Positions 46,583 to 55,493 of a stretch of 64,000 nt of DNA are shown in pieces. The DNA is taken from assembly GCF_000430645.1 (NCBI RefSeq), contig NZ_AUMK01000004.1, positions 124,001 to 188,000 of the forward strand, read 5' to 3'. Positions within the stretch are counted from its first letter, which is position 1, and each line of letters starts with the position of its first letter. The notes beneath the pieces were generated by a model, which was not told the origin of the DNA, did no database searches, and was given only the letters and a program-made list of their open reading frames with translations. The stretch comes from Aquimarina latercula DSM 2041. Lineage in GTDB: Bacteria; Bacteroidota; Bacteroidia; Flavobacteriales; Flavobacteriaceae. A program made the position numbers and the translations under genes.

Positions 46583-47440
46583 TTAGTTCAAAGGTTTGTC
46601 TAAATGGGTCAACTTATACATTGTTGGAGAAATTCCATATTTATTTTTGAAAGTTTTTGAGAAGTGAGAAACATTCGTAAATCCACATTCATAAGCGATA
46701 TCTGTAGTTCTTAAATCTGTAGATACAAGTAGTTGTATAGACTTTTCTAATTTTTTCTCTCGTAAATACGAGGCTGGGGATGAATTGTATATTTTTCTGA
46801 ATTCTCTTTTGAAACTAGATAAACTTTGATTATTCAAAATTGCTAATTCTTCTAAAGATATATTTTCATAATAATGAGCTTTTACGATTTCTCTAAGGGA
46901 ATATGAACTTGGACTAAATAGGTTAGAGAGTATCGATCGAATCGCTGGAGCATTTGTCGTCTGATTTAATAATAAAATGATTTCTTTAAGTTTTAGAATC
47001 AATATTTCTTCCGTTACCAAATCCGGATTTTGAAAATAAAACAAAATTCCCTCAATATATTTTCGAATTAAAATATCGCTATTAAGCTTAGACATACCTA
47101 TATCTAAAGGTAATTTTTGTGTAAGAAAATCCGGAAGTTTATTTTCATAGACTTTCATCAAAATATCAGGATAAAAGTGTACGGCAAGTGCTTGATACGT
47201 ATCAGATACTTCCGAAGAACGCATATTACAGGTATAGTTACCACATTTCATTAAAAGAGATTCTTGAGCCTCTATTTTAAGTCGTTCGGTTTCAGAAATG
47301 GAGTCGTATTCTCCTTTTAGTATGTACAAAAAACAAGCCTCGTTTGGCATTAAATTTGGCTTTTTGTATGGTGGTTTTAAAATAATAGTTTCAAATAGTA
47401 GTTTTCCAAATAAGTCTATAGTTTTATAGTCTTGTACCAT
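46583..47440 (-). CDS. AraC-family transcriptional regulator
   Basis: The 285-residue regulator has an N-terminal sensor domain with a cupin-like LMKCGNYTCNM strand. The C-terminal AraC domain (about 185-280) contains SLEELAILNNQSLSSFKREF and TDIAYECGFTNVSHFSKTF, followed by the KYGISPTMYK closing signature. It heads the unit with the SDR and tandem-barrel genes and probably activates it. The terminator at 44790-44835 closes the unit. Confidence 0.88.
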   Translation of the reverse strand: MVQDYKTIDLFGKLLFETIILKPPYKKPNLMPNEACFLYILKGEYDSISETERLKIEAQESLLMKCGNYTCNMRSSEVSDTYQALAVHFYPDILMKVYENKLPDFLTQKLPLDIGMSKLNSDILIRKYIEGILFYFQNPDLVTEEILILKLKEIILLLNQTTNAPAIRSILSNLFSPSSYSLREIVKAHYYENISLEELAILNNQSLSSFKREFRKIYNSSPASYLREKKLEKSIQLLVSTDLRTTDIAYECGFTNVSHFSKTFKNKYGISPTMYKLTHLDKPLN

Positions 47441-47555
47441 TTTCTTTTCTTGTAAAGATAGTTCTTACAAGTTATTTTAAATTTTCTAATTGAGTCATTT
47501 TGTTGTCAATTTGGGTCATGTTTTAGGTTTTCATAAAAATAATTTTTTGCTAGCT

Positions 47556-48404
47556 CTAATTTTTATCAAGATGTAATTTCATTTCTAACTGCTCTAGATT
47601 ATTTTCAAGTCCTATTCTTTCTAAAAATGCATTTACAGGTTTTGAGCTTTTATCTATATTAATAATAGAAAACTCATCCCCATATCTTTTAATTAATTCG
47701 TGAATTAAAGTAGAAGCTATTTTTTTATTTCTGAAATCTTTACTTACCGCTATTTGCTGTATTCGTTTATTACTTGGACTATAAATTATATAACCTATCA
47801 GTTTAGAATCTATATAGGCACCTAACGAAACATTGATGTTTTTTAATTCATCTACAACATTTTTAGAATTTTGCCAAGTAGGGTATATATCCCAAAACGT
47901 TTTCATTAAGTCCCAATTATAATCTTCTAACACCCTAACAACTATATAGTCATTTGTATGTAATACACTAACCTTCCCTTTATAGCATAGTAATGCTCTT
48001 TCAATTTTATAACCCGATTTTTTATATGAAGTAATAGCCTGAATATTTTTAGTTATAACTTCTAGTTGCAGCGTATCGATTCTCTTTTCCATTAAAATGG
48101 GTAAAATAAATTGATACATTTTTTTTGTTAAACCAACACCTCTTTTTTCTGGAATAACTCCTGTTCCTCCATTATATACTACTTTTTTATTATCGATTAT
48201 ATCATATCCGTGCAAAATAAACCCTATCAGGCTTTCTTTTTCGTAAACTCCTACCGATATATTAAGATCTGTCTTATCGGCTAACATTTTCGAAATTAAT
48301 TGTTCTTCAGATAGTCTAAAAGGAATAAAATAGTCCGAAAAAGATTTGTTGAATACATTTAGAATATCTTTTTTATTAATTCCCTTTAAGGTTTTAATTT
48401 CCAT
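47556..48404 (-). CDS. Tandem GNAT-family acetyltransferase
   Basis: The 282-residue protein carries two GNAT folds. The first has GGTGVIPEKRGVGLTKKMY (about 78-96), which fits the acetyl-CoA-binding Q/RxxGxG/A pattern. The second has IAVSKDFRNKKIASTLIHE in its last third, a less perfect pyrophosphate loop. The first domain therefore looks like the active one. The substrate is unknown. The ATG start is preceded on the same strand by an unassigned open frame (48386-48583). The gene appears monocistronic. Confidence 0.82.
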   Translation of the reverse strand: MEIKTLKGINKKDILNVFNKSFSDYFIPFRLSEEQLISKMLADKTDLNISVGVYEKESLIGFILHGYDIIDNKKVVYNGGTGVIPEKRGVGLTKKMYQFILPILMEKRIDTLQLEVITKNIQAITSYKKSGYKIERALLCYKGKVSVLHTNDYIVVRVLEDYNWDLMKTFWDIYPTWQNSKNVVDELKNINVSLGAYIDSKLIGYIIYSPSNKRIQQIAVSKDFRNKKIASTLIHELIKRYGDEFSIINIDKSSKPVNAFLERIGLENNLEQLEMKLHLDKN

Positions 48405-48583
48405 TTCCTAAATTTCTTAGTTACAACTACATTATCATTATTTTCCCGAATGTACCAAATTATTCTTTCGTTTATGTTTTTAAGTTCCCTCCTAACAATT
48501 GAAAGATCAAACTTCTCATCACATATAGTTAATTTATCTAATCTATTTTTTGTAATCAGTTTTCTTTTTTTAATTTCTGATAT
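48386..48583 (-). pseudogene. Possible gene remnant without a start codon
   Basis: A minus-strand frame of 65 codons is open between the sulfatase end and the GNAT start and has no ATG. Its translation looks protein-like (DEKFDLSIVRREL, NERIIWYIRENN) with mixed charges. I do not recognise it. It may be the decayed end of a lost gene or merely chance in AT-rich DNA. Confidence 0.25.
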
Positions 48584-49889
48584 TTAATAACTCAGTTTCT
48601 AAAACTGATTTAGCATTAATATCGTTTGTTGTCAAATTTCCATTTAATAAATTATTTTGTTCATAAGGGTCATTATTTAAATTGTAAAATTCTTCACTAC
48701 CATTGGCGTTTTCGATAAGTTTATAATTCCCATTACTTATAGTCCAAAGACTATTAACCCCATCATCTTTTTCTGAATATTGATAATCTCTTATTGATAC
48801 GGCTTCTGTAAATAAAGATATAAAGCTTTTACTATCATGAATTTGATTTACCGATACTCCAGCAATTTCAGAAATGGTGGCAAACAAATCAGAACTTACA
48901 ATTAAATTATCATCATTTCCGGTTCTCGAGACTCCTTTACCAGAAATAAACATTGGTGTATTTATCCCTCCTTGATTCAAAGAACCTTTTGCAGTAAAAA
49001 ACGTGTATGGAGATTGTGCTACTTCATTCGGACTCCCATTATCACCAATAAAAATAATTATAGTATTTTCTCTTTCATCTAGAGGCATATCATCTAATAA
49101 TTCCCCTATTTGATAATCCATTGCTTCAATTGCAGCCATATAATATGGTGTTTCATCCATTCCGCTTAAAAATGAAGGTAAGTTTCCTTGAGAATGCATT
49201 TCATTTGGTGGTACATGAAATGGTTTATGAGGAGCATTATAAGCCAACCACATAAACCATGGTTTATCTTGTTGATGTATCCAATCATTGGCCAAGTCAG
49301 TAATCTTTTTAGTTATATATTCTGTTTCTACATTACTTACTCCATTTTCCGTCAATTGCCAATTATAGTAACTCTGAGGCGCACCTCTTATAATCCCGGA
49401 GTAATAATCCAAACCAAAAATTTCAGGGTTTACTACTGTATTATCTCCTGATAAATGCCATTTCCCTACTATTGCAGTTGCATAATTACCATTTGTTTGA
49501 TCATTTATATATTTCTGTAAGCTCGTTTCTGATAAATCAAGTTCGTCTCCTGCCCATTTAACACCCGTTCTATAACCATATTTACCAGTTAGAATAGATG
49601 CTCTGGTTGGCGAACAAGTTGGATACGTCCAAAAATTGTTAAAAGACAATCCCGAATTTCGTATTGCATCAATATTAGGAGTACTCGGTTTTATGTTACC
49701 TTCGAAAAAACCATTAATAGCATCCTTACCTAAATCATCAGCAATAATAAAAAGAATATTTGGAGAAGTTTCAATTGGGTTCGAAACATCAATAACCGCC
49801 TCATTTCTATTACAACTAAACAATGTAAAAAACACCATTATATACAGTAGTTGTTTGATATTATTCAAATGGATTACTATATTTTTCAT
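48570..49889 (-). CDS. Type I sulfatase, probable lipoprotein
   Basis: The 439-residue enzyme has a short N-terminal hydrophobic segment ending LFSC (C26), so it is probably a lipoprotein. Metal ligands D51/D52 lie in FIIADDLG. The formylglycine-forming motif is C92-S-P-T-R96 in TYPTCSPTRASILTG, the cysteine type. GKWHLSG and IGDNGSPN supply further ligands. Sulfatases cleave sulfate esters of polysaccharides in marine Bacteroidota. A maturase is not visible in the window. The start overlaps the end of the MauG-type gene by 29 bp, and the internal ATG at 49838 would leave too short a signal. Confidence 0.85.
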   Translation of the reverse strand: MKNIVIHLNNIKQLLYIMVFFTLFSCNRNEAVIDVSNPIETSPNILFIIADDLGKDAINGFFEGNIKPSTPNIDAIRNSGLSFNNFWTYPTCSPTRASILTGKYGYRTGVKWAGDELDLSETSLQKYINDQTNGNYATAIVGKWHLSGDNTVVNPEIFGLDYYSGIIRGAPQSYYNWQLTENGVSNVETEYITKKITDLANDWIHQQDKPWFMWLAYNAPHKPFHVPPNEMHSQGNLPSFLSGMDETPYYMAAIEAMDYQIGELLDDMPLDERENTIIIFIGDNGSPNEVAQSPYTFFTAKGSLNQGGINTPMFISGKGVSRTGNDDNLIVSSDLFATISEIAGVSVNQIHDSKSFISLFTEAVSIRDYQYSEKDDGVNSLWTISNGNYKLIENANGSEEFYNLNNDPYEQNNLLNGNLTTNDINAKSVLETELLNIRN

Positions 49890-51093
49890 CAGTTAACATT
49901 TGGTTGTCGGTTAATGTATTTAAAAAAGCTATTAAAGCCTCTTTCTCTTCTTCTGTAAAATTAAATTGGCCAACTTGTCCCTCTGAATTTACTAATGGTG
50001 ATATGAGACTTTGGTGGTTTTGAATCCCTGAACTATAATGTTCAATTACCTCTTCTAAAGTTGCAAACCTTCCATCATGCATATATGGCGGACGAATAGC
50101 GATATTTTTCAATGAAGGAACTTTAAACTTACCAATATCATTAGGGTTAGCTGTCGTTTCATTAACTCCTAAATCAGTAGTCGAAATTGCGTCCAATCCG
50201 TTGGTTGTGGCAAAAGTTGTAATTCCACTAGGAATTGGAGTAACTGTTGGAATAGGAGCCACAAAAGCTTCAGACATATGACAAGCGACACAGTTAGCAT
50301 TCAATCCATTTGTAAGTGGTCGAGGCATATAAAAAAGTCTTTTACCTTCGTTTTCTTGTTCTGTAAAATTTGGAAAATCTACAATTGGCGAATCTACATC
50401 ACTCCTTGCTTGATCGTATTTTGACGTTGTACTAACAAGACTTCTTATAAATTGTGCTAATGCTCTAGAGATTCTATCACTCGTTATATTCTGATCTCCG
50501 AAAGCATCTACGAACAAACTCGAGTAGTAAGTTTGTTCAGCTACAATATTAGTTAATTCTTGAAGTGTCAAACCCATTTCTACCTCGTCTTGAAAAGGCA
50601 TCAACACTTGCTCTTCTAGAGTTGCTGCTCGTTCATCCCAAAAGAATTTCCCTCCTTCATAAAATCGAGCATTTACGATTCCCATAGAGTGCCTTCTGGT
50701 AAGTCCGCCTTCAAATCCCTTACTCAGAATATCTGGATCAGAAAACCCATGTTCAGCTTTATGACAAGAAGCGCAAGAAACGGTACCGTTTGCACTCAGT
50801 TTTTCATCGTAAAAAAGTACTCTTCCTAATGTTGCTCCTGCATCTGTTATGGGATTATCAATTGGTGTGTTATCGAATTCGATTGCCGCTTGAAACTGAA
50901 ATTGATCAGGAAAACTATTTTCAGTATAATGTTCAGGTAATATGATATTGGCGTAATTAAAAAATACGTCGGGCAGATTTATTTCGGAACTAGAATCTTC
51001 TTCTATTGGGACATAATCTTCTTGATCATTATTACTACAAGAATTGAATAATATAACTATTAACAATAATGATAGAGACATTAAATTTTTCAT
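49861..51093 (-). CDS. Di-haem cytochrome c peroxidase (MauG-type) lipoprotein
   Basis: The 410-residue protein has a lipoprotein signal (LFNSC, C19), a glutamate/serine-rich linker and two haem c motifs, C107-A-S-C110-H111 and C268-V-A-C271-H272. The GRVLFYDEKLSANGTVSCASC start and the closing RPPYMHDGRFATLEEVIEHY-like block are typical of the CCP/MauG family. It reduces peroxide or performs MauG-like oxidation in the periplasm. It is the upstream partner of the sulfatase, overlapping it by 29 bp, an unusual pairing. Confidence 0.9.
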   Translation of the reverse strand: MKNLMSLSLLLIVILFNSCSNNDQEDYVPIEEDSSSEINLPDVFFNYANIILPEHYTENSFPDQFQFQAAIEFDNTPIDNPITDAGATLGRVLFYDEKLSANGTVSCASCHKAEHGFSDPDILSKGFEGGLTRRHSMGIVNARFYEGGKFFWDERAATLEEQVLMPFQDEVEMGLTLQELTNIVAEQTYYSSLFVDAFGDQNITSDRISRALAQFIRSLVSTTSKYDQARSDVDSPIVDFPNFTEQENEGKRLFYMPRPLTNGLNANCVACHMSEAFVAPIPTVTPIPSGITTFATTNGLDAISTTDLGVNETTANPNDIGKFKVPSLKNIAIRPPYMHDGRFATLEEVIEHYSSGIQNHQSLISPLVNSEGQVGQFNFTEEEKEALIAFLNTLTDNQMLTDEKYSNPFE

Positions 51094-51372
51094 AAACTAA
51101 ACATTTTAGTATAAGTTTAAGACTTTGACTATACCAAAACGTTTAATACGAAAACTTTTTATTTTACTTTTATTAATGCTTTTCACTCCTAGCATCTCTA
51201 ATATATTGACCATAGACTATTTCTGTATTCCTAACCAGATTAATCATCAAAGAGCCAACTTAATATTTTGACAACAGAAATAATAACTAAAATTATTATC
51301 ACACGAACAAGTATGAGTTTAAAAAAATGACATAGAATAGAACCTTATTAGGGTTTGATAAATTGAGGAAAA

Positions 51373-52554
51373 TTAGTTTTCATATAAACTAGTAGCAATA
51401 GTTTTATCCAATTTATACAATTCATACATCTGTTTTTTCATATAAGATTCAGGGGTGCTCTTAAGAATTAAGTTTCGAATGACTTCTATAAACCTATTTG
51501 TTATTGCGATTTTTGAGGTGAGTCTCGATTGTTTCACTAATTTTTCAACTTTTGTCTTTCTATAGGTATAGAGTTTATCAAAAGCTATTTCCGTATTATT
51601 AGTTTCTTTAATAAAATTTGACAAATAAAATGCATCTTCAATTGCTTGGGCACCTCCTTGTCCTAAATCTGGTGTCATGCTATGTGCAGCGTCCCCTATT
51701 AGGCAAATATTTCCTGAATTCCATTTATTTAGTAATTCTAAATCAGAAAGATCTCCTCTAAAAATTGTCTCGCTAGGTGTATTTTTAATAAGATCAGTTA
51801 CCAATGGATCGTACTCTGAGAACATCCTTGTTAGAAGATTCTTTATAGTTTTCTTATCATCGGTCAAATTAGGCGCACTCAATTTAACAGCAAACCAATA
51901 TACTTTCCCTTCGGAAATTTTAGATACCCCAAATTGTAATTTTTTACCCCATAAAGTAAAACCTACAGACTCTAATTGAGCGTCTAAATTATAGTTAGAA
52001 ATACCTCTCCAACATGTTTGCCCTGAGTATCTTAATTTACTATTTGGAAATAATTGCTTTCTAATTTTAGAATTAATTCCATCTGCACCAATTATAGAAT
52101 TAGTATTTACAACAGAGCCATCTCCAAAATGTAATTCATAAGATTTTTCCCGGTTCTCAAGGTATTTCTTAAATTCTTTCCCTAATCTAATATTTTCTTC
52201 CTGCACGTATTTATATAAAATTTGCTGTAGCTTTCCTCTATGAATTGCCATAGTAGCGTAACCGAATTTTTCTTGAACAAAATCTTGTTTAGAGTCTGAT
52301 ATCGGTTTTAACTTATGATTAGCTACCATAATCCGGTTAAAAGTATTTCCCGTATTCTGAATTTCCTCCAATAAACTAGGGCTAATCCATTCTAAAACTT
52401 GCAATGCATTTGGTGATAACCATATCCCCGCTCCTACTTCTTCTAAAGAAGCAGCTCTTTCATATAATGTATATGGAATCTTTAATTTATCAAAGGATAA
52501 GGCAGTTACTAACCCCCCAATTCCGCCACCGATAATCGATATGTTTTCTGTCAT
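51373..52554 (-). CDS. FAD-dependent monooxygenase
   Basis: The 393-residue enzyme belongs to the PHBH/UbiH-type flavoprotein hydroxylases. Its features are IIGGGIGGL (7-15) for FAD, a DG motif in IGADGINSKIR, and GDAAHSMTPDLGQGG (about 290-304) for the FAD ribityl/pyrophosphate. The CWRGISNY segment is common in such enzymes. It probably hydroxylates an aromatic or heterocyclic compound with NAD(P)H. It starts 4 bp after a DJ-1/PfpI-like remnant. It is complete, and the substrate is unknown. Confidence 0.9.
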   Translation of the reverse strand: MTENISIIGGGIGGLVTALSFDKLKIPYTLYERAASLEEVGAGIWLSPNALQVLEWISPSLLEEIQNTGNTFNRIMVANHKLKPISDSKQDFVQEKFGYATMAIHRGKLQQILYKYVQEENIRLGKEFKKYLENREKSYELHFGDGSVVNTNSIIGADGINSKIRKQLFPNSKLRYSGQTCWRGISNYNLDAQLESVGFTLWGKKLQFGVSKISEGKVYWFAVKLSAPNLTDDKKTIKNLLTRMFSEYDPLVTDLIKNTPSETIFRGDLSDLELLNKWNSGNICLIGDAAHSMTPDLGQGGAQAIEDAFYLSNFIKETNNTEIAFDKLYTYRKTKVEKLVKQSRLTSKIAITNRFIEVIRNLILKSTPESYMKKQMYELYKLDKTIATSLYEN

Positions 52555-52558
52555 GAAT

Positions 52559-52813
52559 TTATCTTTTTAACCTATCATATAATATTGAAGTTTCAACAAA
52601 TTTTCTGTGCTCTTTACTTATTAATTTTTCTAACAAATCAAAAGAACCAACATAACTTACTAAGCTACCATTAGATGAAATAAATTTTCCATTATGGATC
52701 ACCGAAATTTTGCTATCATCCACTACTTCCAAGTTCGGATATTTCCTTTTTAGATATTCTCCACCATCAACATATGTAATTATTACCCCATAAAATAAAG
52801 AAAAAATCCACAA
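52559..52813 (-). pseudogene. C-terminal remnant of a DJ-1/PfpI-like gene
   Basis: The frame encodes 84 residues. From about residue 17 on, it reads like the end of a DJ-1/PfpI protein: LKRKYPNLEVV, the strand pair HNGKFISSNGSLVSY, then a helical SFDLLEKLISKEHRKFVE segment. The catalytic cysteine half (about 110 residues) is missing, and the first 16 codons run through the end of the small membrane-protein gene. I infer a deletion that fused a DJ-1 3' fragment to its neighbour. Family assignment is from remembered motifs, so it is moderate. Confidence 0.5.
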
Positions 52814-53043
52814 AAACCTGCAAGAGTTCCTAGTACGTAAACAACCCCTATGAATACTCTAAAAGTTTTATGACCAAACATATTATAAAACATTCTTTGA
52901 TTTCCACTTTCTGGGTCAATTGCCCAATTCTTATTTTTTACTGTTCCAATGAACAAAACAAGAAAAACAATACCAATGACAAGGTATATAAACTCTGGAA
53001 ACTCCGTGAAAAAATCTTTTATGTTATTTAATATTTTCTCCAC
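52783..53043 (-). CDS. Small two-helix membrane protein, Imm17-like
   Basis: The 86-residue protein has two membrane helices (about 17-34 and 60-84) with a cytoplasmic-type loop KNKNWAIDPESGNQRMFYN between them. The layout and the GNQRMFYNMFGHKTFRV stretch recall immunity 17 family proteins, but the match is from memory only. No toxin gene is next to it. Its end overlaps the DJ-1-like remnant by 31 bp. Confidence 0.6.
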   Translation of the reverse strand: MEKILNNIKDFFTEFPEFIYLVIGIVFLVLFIGTVKNKNWAIDPESGNQRMFYNMFGHKTFRVFIGVVYVLGTLAGFCGFFLYFMG

Positions 53044-53109
53044 TATTATTTATCAGAATATTATTGTTATGAATATATTGACAATGTCGTTGCACAAGAA
53101 ATTTAATGT

Positions 53110-53168
53110 TTAAAAAAATCATAGTTCGTGTTTTATACAAAATAAATTTTTGATTTTCCAACGAACTA
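53110..53168 (-). terminator. Probable terminator after GrpB
   Basis: TAGTTCGT (53122-53129) and ACGAACTA (53161-53168) form a perfect 8-bp inverted repeat with a 31-nt AT-rich loop that can fold further. On the minus strand the stem is followed by a T-run (plus-strand A-run at 53112-53118). It lies 21 bp past the GrpB stop. The large loop makes it weaker than a textbook terminator. Confidence 0.45.
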
Positions 53169-53188
53169 GCAACTCTCTTTTTATGTAA

Positions 53189-53773
53189 TTATGCTTTAGT
53201 GTTTTCTTTTATAATGTTCAAAGTTTCATTTACAAAATCCGTTTTACCAAGAACATAAGAACCCCTATCATTTTTAAACTTAGAAGCTAATTCTAATTTC
53301 AAACTTTCATATTCTTTTGCACGTTTATTGTTAGCGTTTAGATAATCTCTGAAGTCAATTTGTTTCCACATTACATTATCTTTCGGACACATATGGATAT
53401 GAAAAATTTGTTCTTTAGTTCCATCTAAATTATATCCTTTTCCGAATGAAGAATACTTTTCGATATTTTCTCTTGCAGGAACTTCGAAATGTGAATAACC
53501 TAATTCTATAAATTGATCTATTAATTGTCTATCGAATAATAGTTCTTCAGGAATTTCGATCATTAAATCAATATATGGTTTAGATTTTATTGTAGTAATT
53601 GATGAACTACCAAAATGTTCTATTCGCAATATTTTTTCCTTTCCTACTCTATCTAAAATCCGTTTTTTTTCGTTTTCATAAATGTTTTTCCATTCGGGAT
53701 TATGCTCAACCAATTCAATTGGAAAAAGCGTATTCCAATCTTCTTTGGTTAAATCATTTAAAGTCTTTTTCAT
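53189..53773 (-). CDS. GrpB-family (UPF0157) nucleotidyltransferase-like protein
   Basis: The 194-residue protein has the GrpB pattern. EHNPEWKNIYENEKKRI leads to RIEHFGSSSI (about 54-63), and KPYIDLMIEIP supplies Asp residues placed as in nucleotidyltransferase folds. A later QIFHIHMCPKDNVMW and DYLNANNKRAKEYESLK complete it. GrpB proteins are often annotated as nucleotidyltransferases of unknown acceptor. The gene is complete and monocistronic. Confidence 0.85.
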   Translation of the reverse strand: MKKTLNDLTKEDWNTLFPIELVEHNPEWKNIYENEKKRILDRVGKEKILRIEHFGSSSITTIKSKPYIDLMIEIPEELLFDRQLIDQFIELGYSHFEVPARENIEKYSSFGKGYNLDGTKEQIFHIHMCPKDNVMWKQIDFRDYLNANNKRAKEYESLKLELASKFKNDRGSYVLGKTDFVNETLNIIKENTKA

Positions 53774-53968
53774 TAGGTATCTATTTTTAGTTCATTTTAA
53801 AACGCCAATATAGGTATCTTAAAAAGATTAAATGTTACCATACTTTTCTGTTTTCTATATATTGATTAGTAACTTTAAATTCTACAAAAAATACATTCAC
53901 CTAAAAATACGATAAGCAGTTAATTAAATACACATTAACAGCCACACTATTTTAATGATTACCTTGGA

Positions 53969-55387
53969 TTAATCTCTTCTACCTTTAGTAATATCTTTTA
54001 AATCTCTATGGATAATCAATAACAATTCTTTCAATATTTCATCGACGTCATCCAACAAATGATCTTTGATTTTAATTTCGGGGATTACACCTTTGTCTTC
54101 CTTTTTAGAATTAACACGCTCAATTAAACCTTTAGACACATCTATTATTATGTCTGTTTCCGGTAATTTATAGCTGAAAATTGAAGCATATAAATTGGCA
54201 TATTCCGCTGTTTCTTCTCCTACGATGGTTCCAAAGTTATAATCCTGTATTTGAGCTGCTGTAACAGTAGATTGTGAATAAGACTGCCGATTCACTAACA
54301 CATAGACCTTACCTTTAAAACGTTTTAATTCAGGTTGTGGTTCATAAAACCCAAAATCATAATTATATATTTTTCCATTTTTATGTTCTAGTACAGATCT
54401 CCAAAAAGCTTCGGTTGTATCTTTGGTTTGTCGTACATGTTCTTTTAGTAATTGACTAGTTTTAAGTTGAAATTTTGAAAACCACTTAAAAGGTTTATTC
54501 GCAATATAAGACACCATATAATCACTAAATGAATCATTTCCACCTGGATTATTTCTTAAATCAATAATAAGATTTTTTGTTTGGCTTTTTTTAATTTCAA
54601 TAAAGGCAGAATCTATAAACTTTCTATAGTCATCCTCATTACCTGCAAAACTACCAGGGTTTAAATAAGCTGTCTTTGACTTAAATCTAAATACTCTTTT
54701 GTGATTTATTATATCATCCCGTTGCATTTCAAAATCTTCCAAGGCTTTTATGGCATCTAAACGTATTTCTTTTTGCTTGCCTTCTATAAAAAGTTCTATG
54801 TTAAAAACTTTTTGTTCTCCAAAAACTTGCCAATAGAATCTTGACAGCGTTAAAGACTCAATTTGTGCATTCTTTAAATAGGATCTTTCAGCTGAAATCT
54901 GAGGATAGATTTTTTGCAAAACCTCATCAATTGATCTGCCATTAATACTTTTCAATTCAGCACCGATTTTAATGTCATTTTTTGACCAATTTTTTCTAAC
55001 TAAGGCTTTTCCATCTTCAAAAGCAATCTCTAATGGAAAAATGGTGCCCCCAGATTGAACGTATTCCATATATATAGAACCTGGGAACACAATTCTAGTA
55101 TGGGCATTGTTTGCTGCAGATATAACTTTTTGTAATAGTGATGTTGTTTCAAGAAGATTAAAAGAGTCTTTTTTTATTTCACTTCTTACAATTTGATAAT
55201 TTCTCTCAAAATCATCTTTTGATGTATATGCATATAAGTTAAAATGTGTGTTTTCTAATGAGTGGTACAAATAATCTAAATCACTAAGAACTTGTCCTTT
55301 TTGAAAATTTGTAGTTGCTTGTTGAGCATTTATAGTTCCATAAAGAAATATAAAAATTAAGGGAATAATTGTTATGTTTTTTTTCAT
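53969..55387 (-). CDS. S41-family peptidase with PDZ-like region
   Basis: The 472-residue protein has a signal peptide (about 1-22, ending INAQ) and an N-terminal helical domain. A PDZ-like segment around 112-165 contains GAELKSINGRSIDEVL. The S41 core contains LIIDLRNNPGGN (273-284), the likely nucleophile in RQSYSQSTV (S371 or S373) and FGTIVGEET. It is predicted to be exported to the periplasm. It follows the membrane AraC regulator by 106 bp on the same strand. It differs from the other S41 gene at 38347-39735 in having no TPR. Confidence 0.85.
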   Translation of the reverse strand: MKKNITIIPLIFIFLYGTINAQQATTNFQKGQVLSDLDYLYHSLENTHFNLYAYTSKDDFERNYQIVRSEIKKDSFNLLETTSLLQKVISAANNAHTRIVFPGSIYMEYVQSGGTIFPLEIAFEDGKALVRKNWSKNDIKIGAELKSINGRSIDEVLQKIYPQISAERSYLKNAQIESLTLSRFYWQVFGEQKVFNIELFIEGKQKEIRLDAIKALEDFEMQRDDIINHKRVFRFKSKTAYLNPGSFAGNEDDYRKFIDSAFIEIKKSQTKNLIIDLRNNPGGNDSFSDYMVSYIANKPFKWFSKFQLKTSQLLKEHVRQTKDTTEAFWRSVLEHKNGKIYNYDFGFYEPQPELKRFKGKVYVLVNRQSYSQSTVTAAQIQDYNFGTIVGEETAEYANLYASIFSYKLPETDIIIDVSKGLIERVNSKKEDKGVIPEIKIKDHLLDDVDEILKELLLIIHRDLKDITKGRRD

Positions 55388-55493
55388 TAATTTTTGGATT
55401 AAGCACCTTTAATCACATCTTACATAAAGAGTAATCGATGCTATTTTAATTGTTTAAGCCACAATATTAATCCCTAAAAAGTTATTAATCGTC

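Noticed and set aside
51094..51372. Short C-terminus-like minus-strand frame near 51170-51250
   Set aside because: Only about 24 codons from an ATG, with no recognisable similarity; too short to support a gene or remnant.
53044..53188. Possible integron attC-like or cassette repeat between GrpB and the Imm17-like gene
   Set aside because: A CGTTG/CAACG pair and an 8-bp inverted repeat suggested it, but no second copy exists in the window, and a terminator for GrpB explains the structure better.
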